Of a stretch of DNA of 64,000 nt, positions 1 to 8,753 are shown in pieces (positions within the stretch are counted from its first letter, which is position 1; each line of letters begins with the position of its first letter). The notes beneath the pieces are model-generated. The model saw only the letters and a program-made list of their open reading frames with translations, was not told where the DNA came from and ran no database searches. The stretch comes from Bacillota bacterium (GTDB taxonomy: Bacteria; Bacillota; Clostridia; Oscillospirales; Oscillospiraceae): positions 36,112-100,111 of the forward strand of contig JAEXCS010000011.1 of assembly GCA_023402075.1 (NCBI GenBank), in the 5' to 3' direction. The position numbers and the translations under genes are program-made.

Positions 1-2
1 AG

Positions 3-788
3 GCATGGCTTCCCACGGCTCATCCTGTGGCCCCGGCGCCGGCTTCCGCCGTGCTGTCCGGTGTGATTACCAAAGGCGGCGTGCTGGCCATTATCCGGGT
101 GACGTATTATCTGTTCGGCGCGGAGTTTCTGCGAGGGAGCTGGGCGCAGTATGCGCTGATCGGATTGACGCTGTGCACGGTGTTCACAGGTTCTATGCTG
201 GCGCTGAAGGAGAAGATTCTCAAAAAGCGGCTGGCCTATTCCACGGTGAGTCAGGTGTCGTATGTTCTGTTCGGATTGCTGCTGCTTTCTCCCGGGGGCG
301 TGCGGGGGGCACTGTTACAGATGACCTTCCACGCGTTGGCCAAGGACACCCTGTTTCTGGCGGCGGGAGCGATTATTGTGGCGACGAATTTCACCCATGT
401 GGACCAACTGGTGGGCATCGGCAAGCGAATGCCAAGAACCATGGTGTGCTTTTCCGCTGCGGCGCTGTCCATTATCGGCATTCCGCCCATGAGCGGATTT
501 ATCAGCAAGTGGTATCTGGCCTCAGCCGCGCTGAATTTTGAGGTGCGAGTGCTGGGGTATCTGGGCGTGGCGATGCTGATTTTATCGGCACTGATGACCG
601 CCGGATACCTGCTGCCCATTGTGGTGCGGGGCTTTTTTCCGGGACGGGACGTACTGGTGGAGCGCAGAGAGGTTGGTCCGCTGATGACGGTTCCCATGCT
701 GGCAATGAGCATCGCTGTACTGGTGCTGGGACTGTTTCCAAACGGCTTGCAGGCGTGGATTTCCACGCTGCTGCCGCAAATATTCTGA
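3..788 (+). CDS. Antiporter-like proton-translocating membrane subunit, 5' truncated
   Basis: Only the C-terminal part (about 261 residues) is visible; the reading frame enters from the left edge of the window. It begins in the conserved loop WLPTAHPVAPAP of the NuoM/NuoN/MrpD (proton_antipo_M) family, followed by the TM8 lysine (GVITKGG) and the late lysine (GFISKWY) of the proton path. The rest is hydrophobic helices. It sits in the membrane and would conduct protons as part of a complex I-like or Mrp-like complex. Two paralogues follow in the same operon, 22 bp downstream and beyond. Its segment GAEFLRGSWAQYA is repeated exactly in the next gene, which points to duplication. Which complex it serves (NADH dehydrogenase-like, Mrp antiporter or membrane hydrogenase) depends on genes left of the window. 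Confidence 0.85.
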   Translation, partial: AWLPTAHPVAPAPASAVLSGVITKGGVLAIIRVTYYLFGAEFLRGSWAQYALIGLTLCTVFTGSMLALKEKILKKRLAYSTVSQVSYVLFGLLLLSPGGVRGALLQMTFHALAKDTLFLAAGAIIVATNFTHVDQLVGIGKRMPRTMVCFSAAALSIIGIPPMSGFISKWYLASAALNFEVRVLGYLGVAMLILSALMTAGYLLPIVVRGFFPGRDVLVERREVGPLMTVPMLAMSIAVLVLGLFPNGLQAWISTLLPQIF

Positions 789-810
789 TTAGGCTGGAGG
801 GAAAGGAGGA

Positions 811-2301
811 GTGCGGATGCAATGGCTTCAGGCGCTGCCTATTTTAATTTCCGTGGTGCTGGGCATTGGGCTGGTGATTTTTCAGCCCGGAGATCGCAAG
901 GTGCGCAATACCTATATCATGGGCTCCGTGCTGCTGACAGCGGGGCTTTCCTTTGCCGCCATCATTGCGGCGGGACTGGCGGACACGGCCCCGGCCTGCA
1001 CGCTGGTGCGGTTTTCCAGCGAGTTTTCTATTTCGCTGCGAATTGACGGGTGTTCGATGGTGTATGGGGCGATCGTGTCGGCTTTGTGGCCGCTGATTAC
1101 GCTGTACAGCTTGGATTACATGTCCCACGAGGGGCATGAGAGCCGGTTTTTCGGATTTTGGATTGCAAGCTTCGGCGTGGTGCTGGGCATTGCGTTTGCA
1201 GAGGATTTTCTTACCCTCTATCTGTTTTACGAGCTGCTGACACTGGCAACACTGCCGCTGGTGATGCACTTTATGGATGAGAAGGCCCGGTACGCAGGGC
1301 GGAAGTATCTGGTATACTCTCTGTCGGGGGCGGCGTTTGCGTTTATCGGCATTGTGTTTTTGCTGCGCTATGGGACGACGCTGGACTTTACCTACGGCGG
1401 CGTGCTGGACATTGCAAAGGCAGCGGGGAACGAGACAACGCTGTGGGCGGTGTTTGTCTTGGCGTTTTTCGGATTTGGCGTGAAGGCGGCGGTATTTCCC
1501 TTTGGGGGATGGCTTCCGGATGCGTCCGTGGCCCCTACGCCGGTATCCGCCCTGCTACACGCGGTGGCGGTGGTAAAGGCGGGGGCATTTGCGGTTCTGC
1601 GGCTGATTTACTTTGGGTTCGGCGCGGAGTTTCTTCGGGGAAGCTGGGCGCAGTATGCGGTGATGACGGCGGCAATCGTGACCATTATCTATGGTGCGGC
1701 CCGGGCGCTTCGCACGCCGCACCTGAAGCGGCGGCTGGCCTTTTCCACGGTGAGCAACCTGAGCTACATCCTTTTTTCCCTGACACTGATGGTGCCCGCG
1801 GGGCTGGTGGGCGCACTGACCCACATGGTCTATCACGCGGTGGTGAAAATCACCATGTTCTGCTGCGCCGGTTCCATTATCCAAAAGAGCGGGCGGGAGT
1901 ACATCTATGAATTTGAGGGCTTGGGACGGCGGATGCCGGTGGTATTCGGGACGTTCACCGTGTCGGCCTTCGCCCTGATCGGCGTGCCGCCGCTGGGAGG
2001 CTTTGTGGGCAAGTGGATGATCTGTACGGCGGCGGTGCTTTCGGAGGATCCATGGGCTTATTTCGGAATCGGAGCGCTGATTTTATCCACATTACTGACC
2101 ACTCTATATATGATGACTATTTTCGTTCGGGCCTGGTTCCCTGTGGGCGCGGTGGACTATGAGGCACTTTCCAAAATCCACGACCCGGGTCCGGCGATGA
2201 CCGTTCCGCTGGTGGTGCTGGCGGCAACCGGTGTGGTATTGGCCCTGTTTTCCGCGCCGCTGATTGAATTTTTACGGGCGGTGGGTCTGAACACGCTATG
2301 A
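811..2301 (+). CDS. Antiporter-like proton-translocating membrane subunit (NuoM/MrpD family)
   Basis: 496 residues, the usual length for the family, with about 14 hydrophobic segments. The key charged residues of a proton channel are present: the TM5 glutamate (FYELLTLATLP), the TM7 lysine (FGFGVKAAVFPFGGWLP), TM8 histidine and lysine (LLHAVAVVKAG) and a TM12 lysine (GGFVGKW). The loop reads WLPDASVAPTPVSALLH. Start is supported by an AGGAGG-like site just upstream (ggaaaggaggagtgcgg). Its middle shares the identical stretch GAEFLRGSWAQYA with the preceding truncated subunit. It is expected to act with the neighbouring subunits in one membrane complex. Family assignment is firm; the identity of the complex is not. 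Confidence 0.88.
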   Translation: MRMQWLQALPILISVVLGIGLVIFQPGDRKVRNTYIMGSVLLTAGLSFAAIIAAGLADTAPACTLVRFSSEFSISLRIDGCSMVYGAIVSALWPLITLYSLDYMSHEGHESRFFGFWIASFGVVLGIAFAEDFLTLYLFYELLTLATLPLVMHFMDEKARYAGRKYLVYSLSGAAFAFIGIVFLLRYGTTLDFTYGGVLDIAKAAGNETTLWAVFVLAFFGFGVKAAVFPFGGWLPDASVAPTPVSALLHAVAVVKAGAFAVLRLIYFGFGAEFLRGSWAQYAVMTAAIVTIIYGAARALRTPHLKRRLAFSTVSNLSYILFSLTLMVPAGLVGALTHMVYHAVVKITMFCCAGSIIQKSGREYIYEFEGLGRRMPVVFGTFTVSAFALIGVPPLGGFVGKWMICTAAVLSEDPWAYFGIGALILSTLLTTLYMMTIFVRAWFPVGAVDYEALSKIHDPGPAMTVPLVVLAATGVVLALFSAPLIEFLRAVGLNTL

Positions 2302-2317
2302 GAGGAGGAGACACTGA

Positions 2318-4267
2318 ATGAGTTCTTTTTTGCTTCTGTTTTTAGTGTTTTTTCCGTTTTTAGCGGCGTATTTCGTATATCCTTTGCGAAGAAGAGGACG
2401 CGAGTACCGCAATCTGTATGTCCGCATGATTCCGGGAGTGGAGATTTTTGCGGCGCTGCTGCTTCTGTTCGCACCGGGAACGGTTGTGCTCCCTCAATTG
2501 TGCGGACTGGGACTGCGATTTGAGGCGGGCAGTCTCCACACGACCATGGCTGTTTTAGCGGCGTTTTTATGGCTGATGACAGCGCTGCCCAGCAAGGAAT
2601 ATTTTGCGGACCGGGAGAGTGTGAACCGCTATTACTGCGCATGGATGATGACGCTGGGGTCACTGATGGGCGTGTTTCTGGCGGCGGATTTTTTCACACT
2701 GTTTATATTTTTTGAAATTATGTCATTCGCCTCCTACGTATGGGTGGCGCAGAACGAGAATCCCAATGCACTGCGGGCGGGGCAGACTTATCTGGCGGTG
2801 GCGGTGTTTGGAGGAATGATGCTGCTGGTGGGGCTTTTAATGCTGGACCATCTGCTGGGGTCGCTGGTATTTCGGGAGTTGCCCGCACTGGTGGCAGGGC
2901 TGGAGGATGGACGGCGGGGCGAGCTGCTGGCGGCAGGACTGTTCTGCCTGACGGGCTTTGGCGCGAAAGCTGGCATGTTTCCCCTGCACATCTGGCTGCC
3001 CAAGGCACATCCGGTAGCCCCGGCTCCGGCCTCCGCGCTGCTGAGCGGGATTTTGACCAAGAGTGGGATTTTTGGAATTTTGATTATTTCCCGGTATCTG
3101 CTTTTTTCCAGCGAGGAATGGAATGGAGTGCTACTCTTATCCGGGACCGTGACAATGGTGTTGGGGGCGGTGCTTGCGCTGTTCTCCGTCAATTTGAAGC
3201 GGGCGCTGGCCTGCTCGTCCATGTCTCAGATCGGGTTTATTCTGATCGGCGTGGCGATGCAGGGCTATCTGGGAGAGGACAATGTGCTGGCGGCATGGGG
3301 TACTGTGCTGCACATGATGAATCACGGGCTGATTAAGCTGGTGCTGTTTGTGTCGGCAGGCGTGATTTATCTGGCGACCCACGCATTGGACTTAAACGAA
3401 CTACGGGGCTGGGGACGGAACAGGCCCGTACTGAAAGCAGTGTTTTTTGTGGGCGCGGCAGCAATTGTAGGCGTACCGGGAACTGCAGGCTATATCAGCA
3501 AGACGCTGCTGCACGAAAGCATTGTGGAGTATATTCACCACCTTGAGCACATCGGAAGCTCTGCGGCTGGTTTTCGGGCGGTAGAGTGGCTGTTTTTGAT
3601 TTCGGGAGGTCTGACGGCGGCGTATATGACAAAGCTGTTCGTGGCAATTTTCGTTGAAAAGCGAGCAGAGAGACAGAGATTCAGCGCCCGGGAGTACATG
3701 ACACCGGCCACGGGGCTGGCGGTGGGGCTGACGGCGTTTTTGCTGGTGGTTTTCGGATTGACGCCATGGGTTTCCATGCAGGTGATCGCGGAGCGGTCCT
3801 CCGTGTTTCTGCGGGCAGGGGAAAGCCACGGAATCTTCCACTATTTTTCATGGGTGAATTTGCAGGGGGCGTTGATTTCTCTGGGCATTGGTGCGGCGGT
3901 ATATCTTCTGATTGTACGGACGGCACTGTGCAGGCGGAGTGCGGAGGGAACTGTATATCTGAATCGGTGGCCCGAAGGGCTGGATTTGGAGGAACGGGTA
4001 TACCGTCCCGCAGTGGCGGGGCTGGCCTTCTTTGGGGCGATGTGCGCCCGGACAGCGGCCGGACTGGGGGACTTTTTGGTAGTAGCGGGAGAAAAGCTGC
4101 TGTATCTGAAGGCACCCGGCATCTTCGTCCCCAAGAAGAACGAGAACTTTGGCGTATATGCGCGCAAACCCAAGCGATTTTTGATTGGTGAAACCTTTGC
4201 CTTTGACTTGACGCTGGCGGGAATCGGGTTGGTTGGTGCGCTGATCTATATCTTTTTTACTGGGTAG
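2318..4267 (+). CDS. Large antiporter-like membrane subunit (NuoL/MrpA-like)
   Basis: 649 residues, with the proton_antipo_M core and a C-terminal extension after about residue 470, as in NuoL/MrpA-type subunits. Visible motifs are the TM5 glutamate (FFEIMSFASYVWV), TM7 lysine (GFGAKAGMFPLHIWLPKAHPVAPAP), TM8 lysine (GILTKSG) and a TM12 lysine (AGYISKTLLHE). The ribosome site is gagaggaggagaca before ATG. It is the last gene of the operon: a strong terminator begins 25 bp after the stop. The C-terminus contains two further hydrophobic stretches separated by a charged loop, perhaps a lateral helix. Could belong to a complex I-like, Mrp or membrane hydrogenase complex. Confidence 0.86.
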   Translation: MSSFLLLFLVFFPFLAAYFVYPLRRRGREYRNLYVRMIPGVEIFAALLLLFAPGTVVLPQLCGLGLRFEAGSLHTTMAVLAAFLWLMTALPSKEYFADRESVNRYYCAWMMTLGSLMGVFLAADFFTLFIFFEIMSFASYVWVAQNENPNALRAGQTYLAVAVFGGMMLLVGLLMLDHLLGSLVFRELPALVAGLEDGRRGELLAAGLFCLTGFGAKAGMFPLHIWLPKAHPVAPAPASALLSGILTKSGIFGILIISRYLLFSSEEWNGVLLLSGTVTMVLGAVLALFSVNLKRALACSSMSQIGFILIGVAMQGYLGEDNVLAAWGTVLHMMNHGLIKLVLFVSAGVIYLATHALDLNELRGWGRNRPVLKAVFFVGAAAIVGVPGTAGYISKTLLHESIVEYIHHLEHIGSSAAGFRAVEWLFLISGGLTAAYMTKLFVAIFVEKRAERQRFSAREYMTPATGLAVGLTAFLLVVFGLTPWVSMQVIAERSSVFLRAGESHGIFHYFSWVNLQGALISLGIGAAVYLLIVRTALCRRSAEGTVYLNRWPEGLDLEERVYRPAVAGLAFFGAMCARTAAGLGDFLVVAGEKLLYLKAPGIFVPKKNENFGVYARKPKRFLIGETFAFDLTLAGIGLVGALIYIFFTG

Positions 4268-4292
4268 TGTCCGGACTGAAACAGAATAGAAA

Positions 4293-4326
4293 CGGGCGGG
4301 AAGCAACAGCTTCCCGCCCGTTTTTT
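4293..4326 (+). terminator. Rho-independent terminator of the antiporter operon
   Basis: A perfect 12-bp stem (cgggcgggaagc / gcttcccgcccg) with an AACA loop, followed by six T. It separates the membrane operon from the phage-like operon that starts at 4453. The 126 bp between the two hold a T-rich stretch (4370-4386) and a short repeat (TGCAAAATTT, TGCAAATTT), but no clear promoter. Confidence 0.93.
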
Positions 4327-4452
4327 AATTGATGCGGCGGGGCCGCCAACTCCGCCAAAGGGCGGATATTTTTTTGCAAAATTTTAAAGATGTACGCGGA
4401 CGTGCAAATTTGGGGGAATGGGAGGACTGATACAGAAGAGCGAGGTGATTCG

Positions 4453-4923
4453 ATGGGGAAAAAACTGACGGGCGCGGAGCGGGATCGGTTTTGCCGGGAA
4501 TTTCTGCTTTCCATGGACCCCAACCGGGCGGCAAAAAGCATAGGGAGGGCCGACGGCTACGCGCTGCTGCGAAAAAGCGAGGTGGCCGAGCGGCTGAAGT
4601 GGATGCGGAGGATGGAGCTGCCCACCCGGCAGGACGTTTTACGGCGGCTGGGACAAATGGCGTTTGGGCGGGTGTCCGACGCGGCGAAGCTGGCAAGCCG
4701 GGAGCTGGTGGAGGCGGGAGAGCTGGATTTATCCGACGTGGCGGAACTGAAAATTACGGACAAGGGAACGGAAATGAAGCTCATTGACCGGGTGCAGGCG
4801 CTGGAGACACTATGGGGTCTTTTAGAAGAGGGAAGTGAAGACGGCATGGAGCGATTTTTGCTGGCGCTGAAAACCGAGGACGAGAAGGAGGGGCCAGGGC
4901 GTGGAGGCAGTGCGGTTCTCTGA
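4453..4923 (+). CDS. Phage terminase small subunit (putative)
   Basis: 156 residues, starting at the ATG behind gagcgaggtgattcg. A longer in-frame start at 4390 is rejected because it lacks a ribosome site. The N-terminal half (MGKKLTGAERDRFCREFLLSMDPNRAA..., then a Tyr-Ala-Leu-Leu-x-Lys motif) is the helix-turn-helix DNA-recognition region typical of terminase small subunits of clostridial phages. The C-terminal half is acidic and probably binds the large subunit. Its 3' end overlaps terL by 23 bp in another frame. It is the first gene of the particle operon. It would select and present DNA for packaging. Whether it recognises a specific pac site or binds loosely, as in gene-transfer agents, cannot be told. 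Confidence 0.78.
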   Translation: MGKKLTGAERDRFCREFLLSMDPNRAAKSIGRADGYALLRKSEVAERLKWMRRMELPTRQDVLRRLGQMAFGRVSDAAKLASRELVEAGELDLSDVAELKITDKGTEMKLIDRVQALETLWGLLEEGSEDGMERFLLALKTEDEKEGPGRGGSAVL

Positions 4924-6145
4924 AAAGCAGCGGCGGGCACTGCGGTGGTGGCAGACGGACGGTGAGAAATACGACGCGGTGATCTGCGACGGGGCGGTTC
5001 GCAGCGGGAAGACCTTTTCCATGGGGTTATCCTTCTTTCTTTGGGCACAGAGCAGCTTTGACCAGCAGCAATTCGGTGTGTGCGGGAAAACCATTCTCTC
5101 GCTGCGGCGAAATGTGCTGGGGGAAATTGTACCGGAGCTACGCAAGCTTGGGATGCAATGCACAGAAAAACGGTCGGAAAATCTGCTGGTGGTGCGCAGC
5201 GGGAAGCGGCGAAATCAATTTTATCTGTTTGGGGGAAAGGACGAGTCCAGCGCGGCGCTGATTCAGGGAAGCACCTTTGCGGGAGTATTACTGGACGAGG
5301 CTGCACTGATGCCCCGCTCTTTTGTAGAGCAGGCCTGCGCACGATGCTCTGTGGCGGGGAGCAAGCTGTGGCTTGATTGCAACCCGGAAGGCCCCGGGCA
5401 CTGGTTCTACCGGGAGTGGATTTGCAAGGCCAAGGAAAAGCGGGCGCTGTACCTTCATTTTACCATGGAGGACAATCCGGCGCTGTCGGCAGAGGTAAAG
5501 CGGCGGTATCGGAGCTGTTACAGCGGAATTTTCTACCGGAGGTTCGTGCTGGGGGAATGGGCTGCGGCGCAGGGGCTGGTTTACGACTTTTTTGACCGGG
5601 AGACATTTTGCCGGGACGCGCCGGAGGGAGAGGCGGAGCAATGGCGCATATCCGTGGACTATGGGACGGCAAACCCCGCGTCGTTTGGCCTGTGGGGCCA
5701 GTGGGACGGCGTGTGGTTTCGGGTGAAAGAATACTACTACAACTCCCGGGCGGAGGGACGGCAGAAGACCGACGCGGAGTATGTGGAGGATTTACACAAG
5801 CTGGCGGGGAAACGGCGGATTGAAACAGTGGTGGTTGACCCGTCGGCGGCCAGCTTTATTGCGGCGCTGCGGCAGGCGGGATACGACGTTGAAAAAGCAA
5901 ATAACGATGTGCTGGACGGCATCCGCACCACGGCGGACGCGCTGAGGAGCGGGAAAATCGTAATTTGCGGTATCTGCGAGGACTGTCTGCGGGAGATGGA
6001 GGCCTATTGCTGGGAATCTGGAGGCAAAGACGCACCGAAAAAGGAAAATGACCATGCCATGGACGATTTACGGTATTTTGCTATGAGCCTGACAAGGCCG
6101 CGAAGCGGCGGCTTTGCGGCCACATGGGTGGAGCGGAAAGCATAA
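4901..6145 (+). CDS. terL: Phage terminase large subunit (packaging ATPase/nuclease)
   Basis: 414 residues from a GTG start with aaggagg 11 bp upstream. The N-terminal ATPase has Walker A GAVRSGKT (residues 31-38) and Walker B VLLDEA (129-134). The C-terminal RNase H-like nuclease shows acidic residues at D253 (ISVDYG), D313 (VVVDPS) and D388/D389 (HAMDDLRYF). All active-site positions are intact, so packaging should be functional. It drives DNA into the prohead through the portal and cuts it. Similar terminases occur in PBSX-type and many clostridial prophages. Within the operon it lies directly upstream of the portal gene. Confidence 0.93.
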   Translation: MEAVRFSEKQRRALRWWQTDGEKYDAVICDGAVRSGKTFSMGLSFFLWAQSSFDQQQFGVCGKTILSLRRNVLGEIVPELRKLGMQCTEKRSENLLVVRSGKRRNQFYLFGGKDESSAALIQGSTFAGVLLDEAALMPRSFVEQACARCSVAGSKLWLDCNPEGPGHWFYREWICKAKEKRALYLHFTMEDNPALSAEVKRRYRSCYSGIFYRRFVLGEWAAAQGLVYDFFDRETFCRDAPEGEAEQWRISVDYGTANPASFGLWGQWDGVWFRVKEYYYNSRAEGRQKTDAEYVEDLHKLAGKRRIETVVVDPSAASFIAALRQAGYDVEKANNDVLDGIRTTADALRSGKIVICGICEDCLREMEAYCWESGGKDAPKKENDHAMDDLRYFAMSLTRPRSGGFAATWVERKA

Positions 6146-6164
6146 AAATGGGGGAGGAGCGAGG

Positions 6165-7328
6165 ATGAAATTCGGAAAGAGGAAACAGACACCGGAGAAA
6201 ACGGCGGCGGTGGTACAGCTGCGAAACGCGGAGCGGCATCCCTTTGGTGTGCTGGATGGGTATGTGCCTTTGCGGGGCGGGGAGCTGCGGCTGTATCGGG
6301 CGATTCGGGAGGGGATTCCGGTAGTGGACGCGGCGATTTACAAGCTGATTCGGATGACCGGAGGTGTGGATATAAAATGCACGGATGCGGCGGCACAAAG
6401 GGCGCTGCGGACGTTTTTGCGGACGGTGCCTACGGGGCGGGGGCAGCGGGGCATCAACGCGTTTTTAGAGTGCTATCTGGATTCGCTTTTGACTTGCGGT
6501 CGGGCCATTGGGGAAATTGTGACGGAGGGAAACGGACGGGAGATTGGGGCACTGCTGTGCGGACGGGCGGAGGATATTGAGATTTACGAGGGGGACAACC
6601 CGCTGGATTTTCAACTCTGCGGAGCGGATGAGCACGGGAGAATTGGGCCTCTGCCCCGGCAGGAGCTGCTGCTGTTTACCCCATTTAATCCGGAGACGGA
6701 GCATCCCTACGGCGTATCACTTTTGCGGTCTATGCCGTTTTTGACGGATATTCTGATGAAGATTTACCACACGGTGGGGGTCAACTGGGAGCGGTGCGGC
6801 AATGTGCGTTTTGCCGTGACCTGCAAGCCCGGAGAAGACGGCCGGGGACAGGCCGAGGAGCGCAGCAGGCAATTGGCAGAAGAGTGGTCCGCCGCCATGC
6901 AGGACGCGAAAAGCGGCCGTGTGCGGGATTTTGTGGCGGTGGGCGATGTGGAGATCAAGGCCATCGGCGCAGACGAGCAGATGCTGGACAGCGAGGTGCC
7001 AGTGCGCCAGATATTGGAGCAGATTGTGGCCAAGACGGGAATCCCCCCGTTTATGCTGGGGCTGAGCTGGAATTCCACCGAACGGATGAGCGCTCAGCAG
7101 GCCGACATGCTGACCACGGAAATTGCTGCCATCCGGCGGACACTGAATCCCGCCGTGGAGCGGATTTGCAGCCTGTGGCTGCGGATGCACGGGTACGGGT
7201 GCGGCTTTGAGATAGTGTGGGAGGATGTGAATTTGCAGGACGAGGTGGAGGATGCACGGGCGGCACTGTATCTGGAGCAGGCCCGGAAGCTAAGAATTGA
7301 GAATGACGCGGCGGAAAAACAGGCGTAA
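6165..7328 (+). CDS. Phage portal protein
   Basis: 387 residues; start chosen at the ATG with gggggaggagcgagg before it. The sequence has the portal pattern: an N-terminal region with DAAIYKLIRMTGG, a wing region, and a C-terminal part QILEQIVAKTGIPPFMLGLSW followed by MSAQQADMLTTEI, typical of phage_portal families. The protein forms the dodecameric ring at the capsid vertex that docks the terminase and the connector. It stands between the terminase and the maturation protease, the standard order. Shorter than many portals (400-500 residues), but no break is seen. Confidence 0.87.
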   Translation: MKFGKRKQTPEKTAAVVQLRNAERHPFGVLDGYVPLRGGELRLYRAIREGIPVVDAAIYKLIRMTGGVDIKCTDAAAQRALRTFLRTVPTGRGQRGINAFLECYLDSLLTCGRAIGEIVTEGNGREIGALLCGRAEDIEIYEGDNPLDFQLCGADEHGRIGPLPRQELLLFTPFNPETEHPYGVSLLRSMPFLTDILMKIYHTVGVNWERCGNVRFAVTCKPGEDGRGQAEERSRQLAEEWSAAMQDAKSGRVRDFVAVGDVEIKAIGADEQMLDSEVPVRQILEQIVAKTGIPPFMLGLSWNSTERMSAQQADMLTTEIAAIRRTLNPAVERICSLWLRMHGYGCGFEIVWEDVNLQDEVEDARAALYLEQARKLRIENDAAEKQA

Positions 7329-7373
7329 TGCGGCGGGCGCTGCGCTTACAAAATAGTTGAAGGGGGAGAGAAA

Positions 7374-8297
7374 ATGGACGTGCGAAAGGATGCCGGAACG
7401 GCGGAACGGTGGGCGGCCGGAAAGGACGACATAGGTTTGATTAACCGCTTTTCCAAGGGGACACTGACGGCAGAACAGGTATACACCTTTGCTGTGCGGC
7501 TGTGCGACAACGAGGTGGACCGGGATTTTGAGCGGTTTGACGAGGCGGCGCTGAACGCGCTGGGAGATTTGTTCGTGGGGAAAAGCGGCGTGTTTGACCA
7601 CCAATGGTCCGCGCTGGGACAGACCGCCCGGATTTACCGGACGGAGCTGGTGCACGAGTCGGGCCGCAGTACGGCGGCGGGAGACGGATATTGCTATCTC
7701 AAGGCATGGGCCTATTTGATGAAGACGGAGAAAAACGCAGACCTGATTGCCGAAATTGAGGGCGGCATCAAAAAAGAGGTATCCGTTGGGTGCGCGGTGG
7801 GGCGGAGCGTTTGCTCCGTATGCGGCGAGGAAAGCGGAAGCTGCCAGCATCAGAAGGGGCAGAGCTATGGCGGGAAGCTGTGCTACGTGGAGCTGCGGGA
7901 GCCAAAGGACGCTTATGAGTGGTCCTTCGTGGCGGTGCCGGCCCAGAGAGAGGCGGGCGTGATGAAGCGCTTTGGAGGTCAGTCGGGTGCGGAGCTGGAG
8001 CAGTATGTGGGGCAGCGGAAGGAATTCCGGGAGGCTTGGGACACCCTGCGCAAGCAGGCGGAGTTGGGTCGGAATTATCTTTCCGGGCTGCGTCAGGAGG
8101 TGGTGCGGCTGGCACTGGTGAGCGACGAGGCCTTGGACGGGGCGATATTTCAGTCCATTGCGGATAAGCTGGAGGAGCTAGAGCTGCTTGAACTGAAAAG
8201 GGCCTATGAGGCCAGGGCGGAAAAGGTGTTTTCCGTGCAGCTTCGTCGGGTGGACCAGGGCGCGGAGCTGAGAGACGGGGAGCTGTTTCGGGTGTGA
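7374..8297 (+). CDS. Prohead protease, probably with C-terminal scaffold segment
   Basis: 307 residues. The first about 200 resemble caudovirus prohead maturation proteases: FAVRLCDNEVDRDFERFDEAA, then GVFDHQWSALGQTARIYRTELVH with the likely catalytic histidine, then KKEVSVGCAVGRSVCSVCGEE and EWSFVAVPAQREAGVMKRFGG. The CxxC...CxH cluster (CSVCGEESGSCQH) is seen in clostridial relatives. Residues about 205-307 are rich in charged helix and could be a fused scaffold, since no separate scaffold gene lies between this gene and the capsid. It would assemble inside the prohead, cleave head proteins and itself, and leave. Start at the ATG after gaagggggagagaaa. Confidence 0.78.
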   Translation: MDVRKDAGTAERWAAGKDDIGLINRFSKGTLTAEQVYTFAVRLCDNEVDRDFERFDEAALNALGDLFVGKSGVFDHQWSALGQTARIYRTELVHESGRSTAAGDGYCYLKAWAYLMKTEKNADLIAEIEGGIKKEVSVGCAVGRSVCSVCGEESGSCQHQKGQSYGGKLCYVELREPKDAYEWSFVAVPAQREAGVMKRFGGQSGAELEQYVGQRKEFREAWDTLRKQAELGRNYLSGLRQEVVRLALVSDEALDGAIFQSIADKLEELELLELKRAYEARAEKVFSVQLRRVDQGAELRDGELFRV

Positions 8298-8393
8298 CGC
8301 GCCCCACACTGCATTGGGAAAAAGCCGGGAAGCAATTGCGACAGGGCAGCTTTCTGGTGCTTTCAGAGAAGATAAATTTTGAGGAGGAGCACG

Positions 8394-8738
8394 ATGAACA
8401 TTTCTTTTGAGGGAATCGGACAGTGGGCGGCAACGTTTTCCTGCGCTGATGTGCGGGAAGGTGAGCTGGTGAAGGTCAGCGGGAACGGAGCCGTTGGCCC
8501 CTGCGGCGAAGGGGAGAGTTTTTGCGGGCAGGTGATTTCCATGGGCAAGGGCGGCGACGCCTGCGCAGTGCAGCTTGGCGGGTTTGTCACTGCCGGTTTC
8601 ACAGGGAACGCGCCGGGGTTGGGCTGGTGCGGCCTGAGCGGTGACGGGGACGGCGGCGTAAAGACGGACCCGGAGGGACGGAAGTATCTGGTGGCAGAGG
8701 TGGATGCGGATGCAAGTACCGCCACATTTGCACTTTAA
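8394..8738 (+). CDS. Head decoration/stabilisation protein (putative)
   Basis: 114 residues, glycine-rich and beta-like. Start at the ATG behind gaggaggagcacg. Position directly before the major capsid gene and small size fit a lambda gpD-type decoration protein. Phrases such as GELVKVSGNGAVGPCGEGESFCGQVI and a C-terminal VAEVDADASTATFAL resemble capsid-stabilising proteins of clostridial contractile prophages. It would bind the outside of the mature head. Assignment leans on context more than on strong motifs. Confidence 0.6.
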   Translation: MNISFEGIGQWAATFSCADVREGELVKVSGNGAVGPCGEGESFCGQVISMGKGGDACAVQLGGFVTAGFTGNAPGLGWCGLSGDGDGGVKTDPEGRKYLVAEVDADASTATFAL

Positions 8739-8753
8739 GAAGGAGGAAGAAAT

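Noticed and set aside
4327..4452. Attachment site or promoter at the left border of the phage-like cluster
   Set aside because: No direct repeat with the right border (18788-18840) was found, and no -35/-10 pair of good quality is visible.
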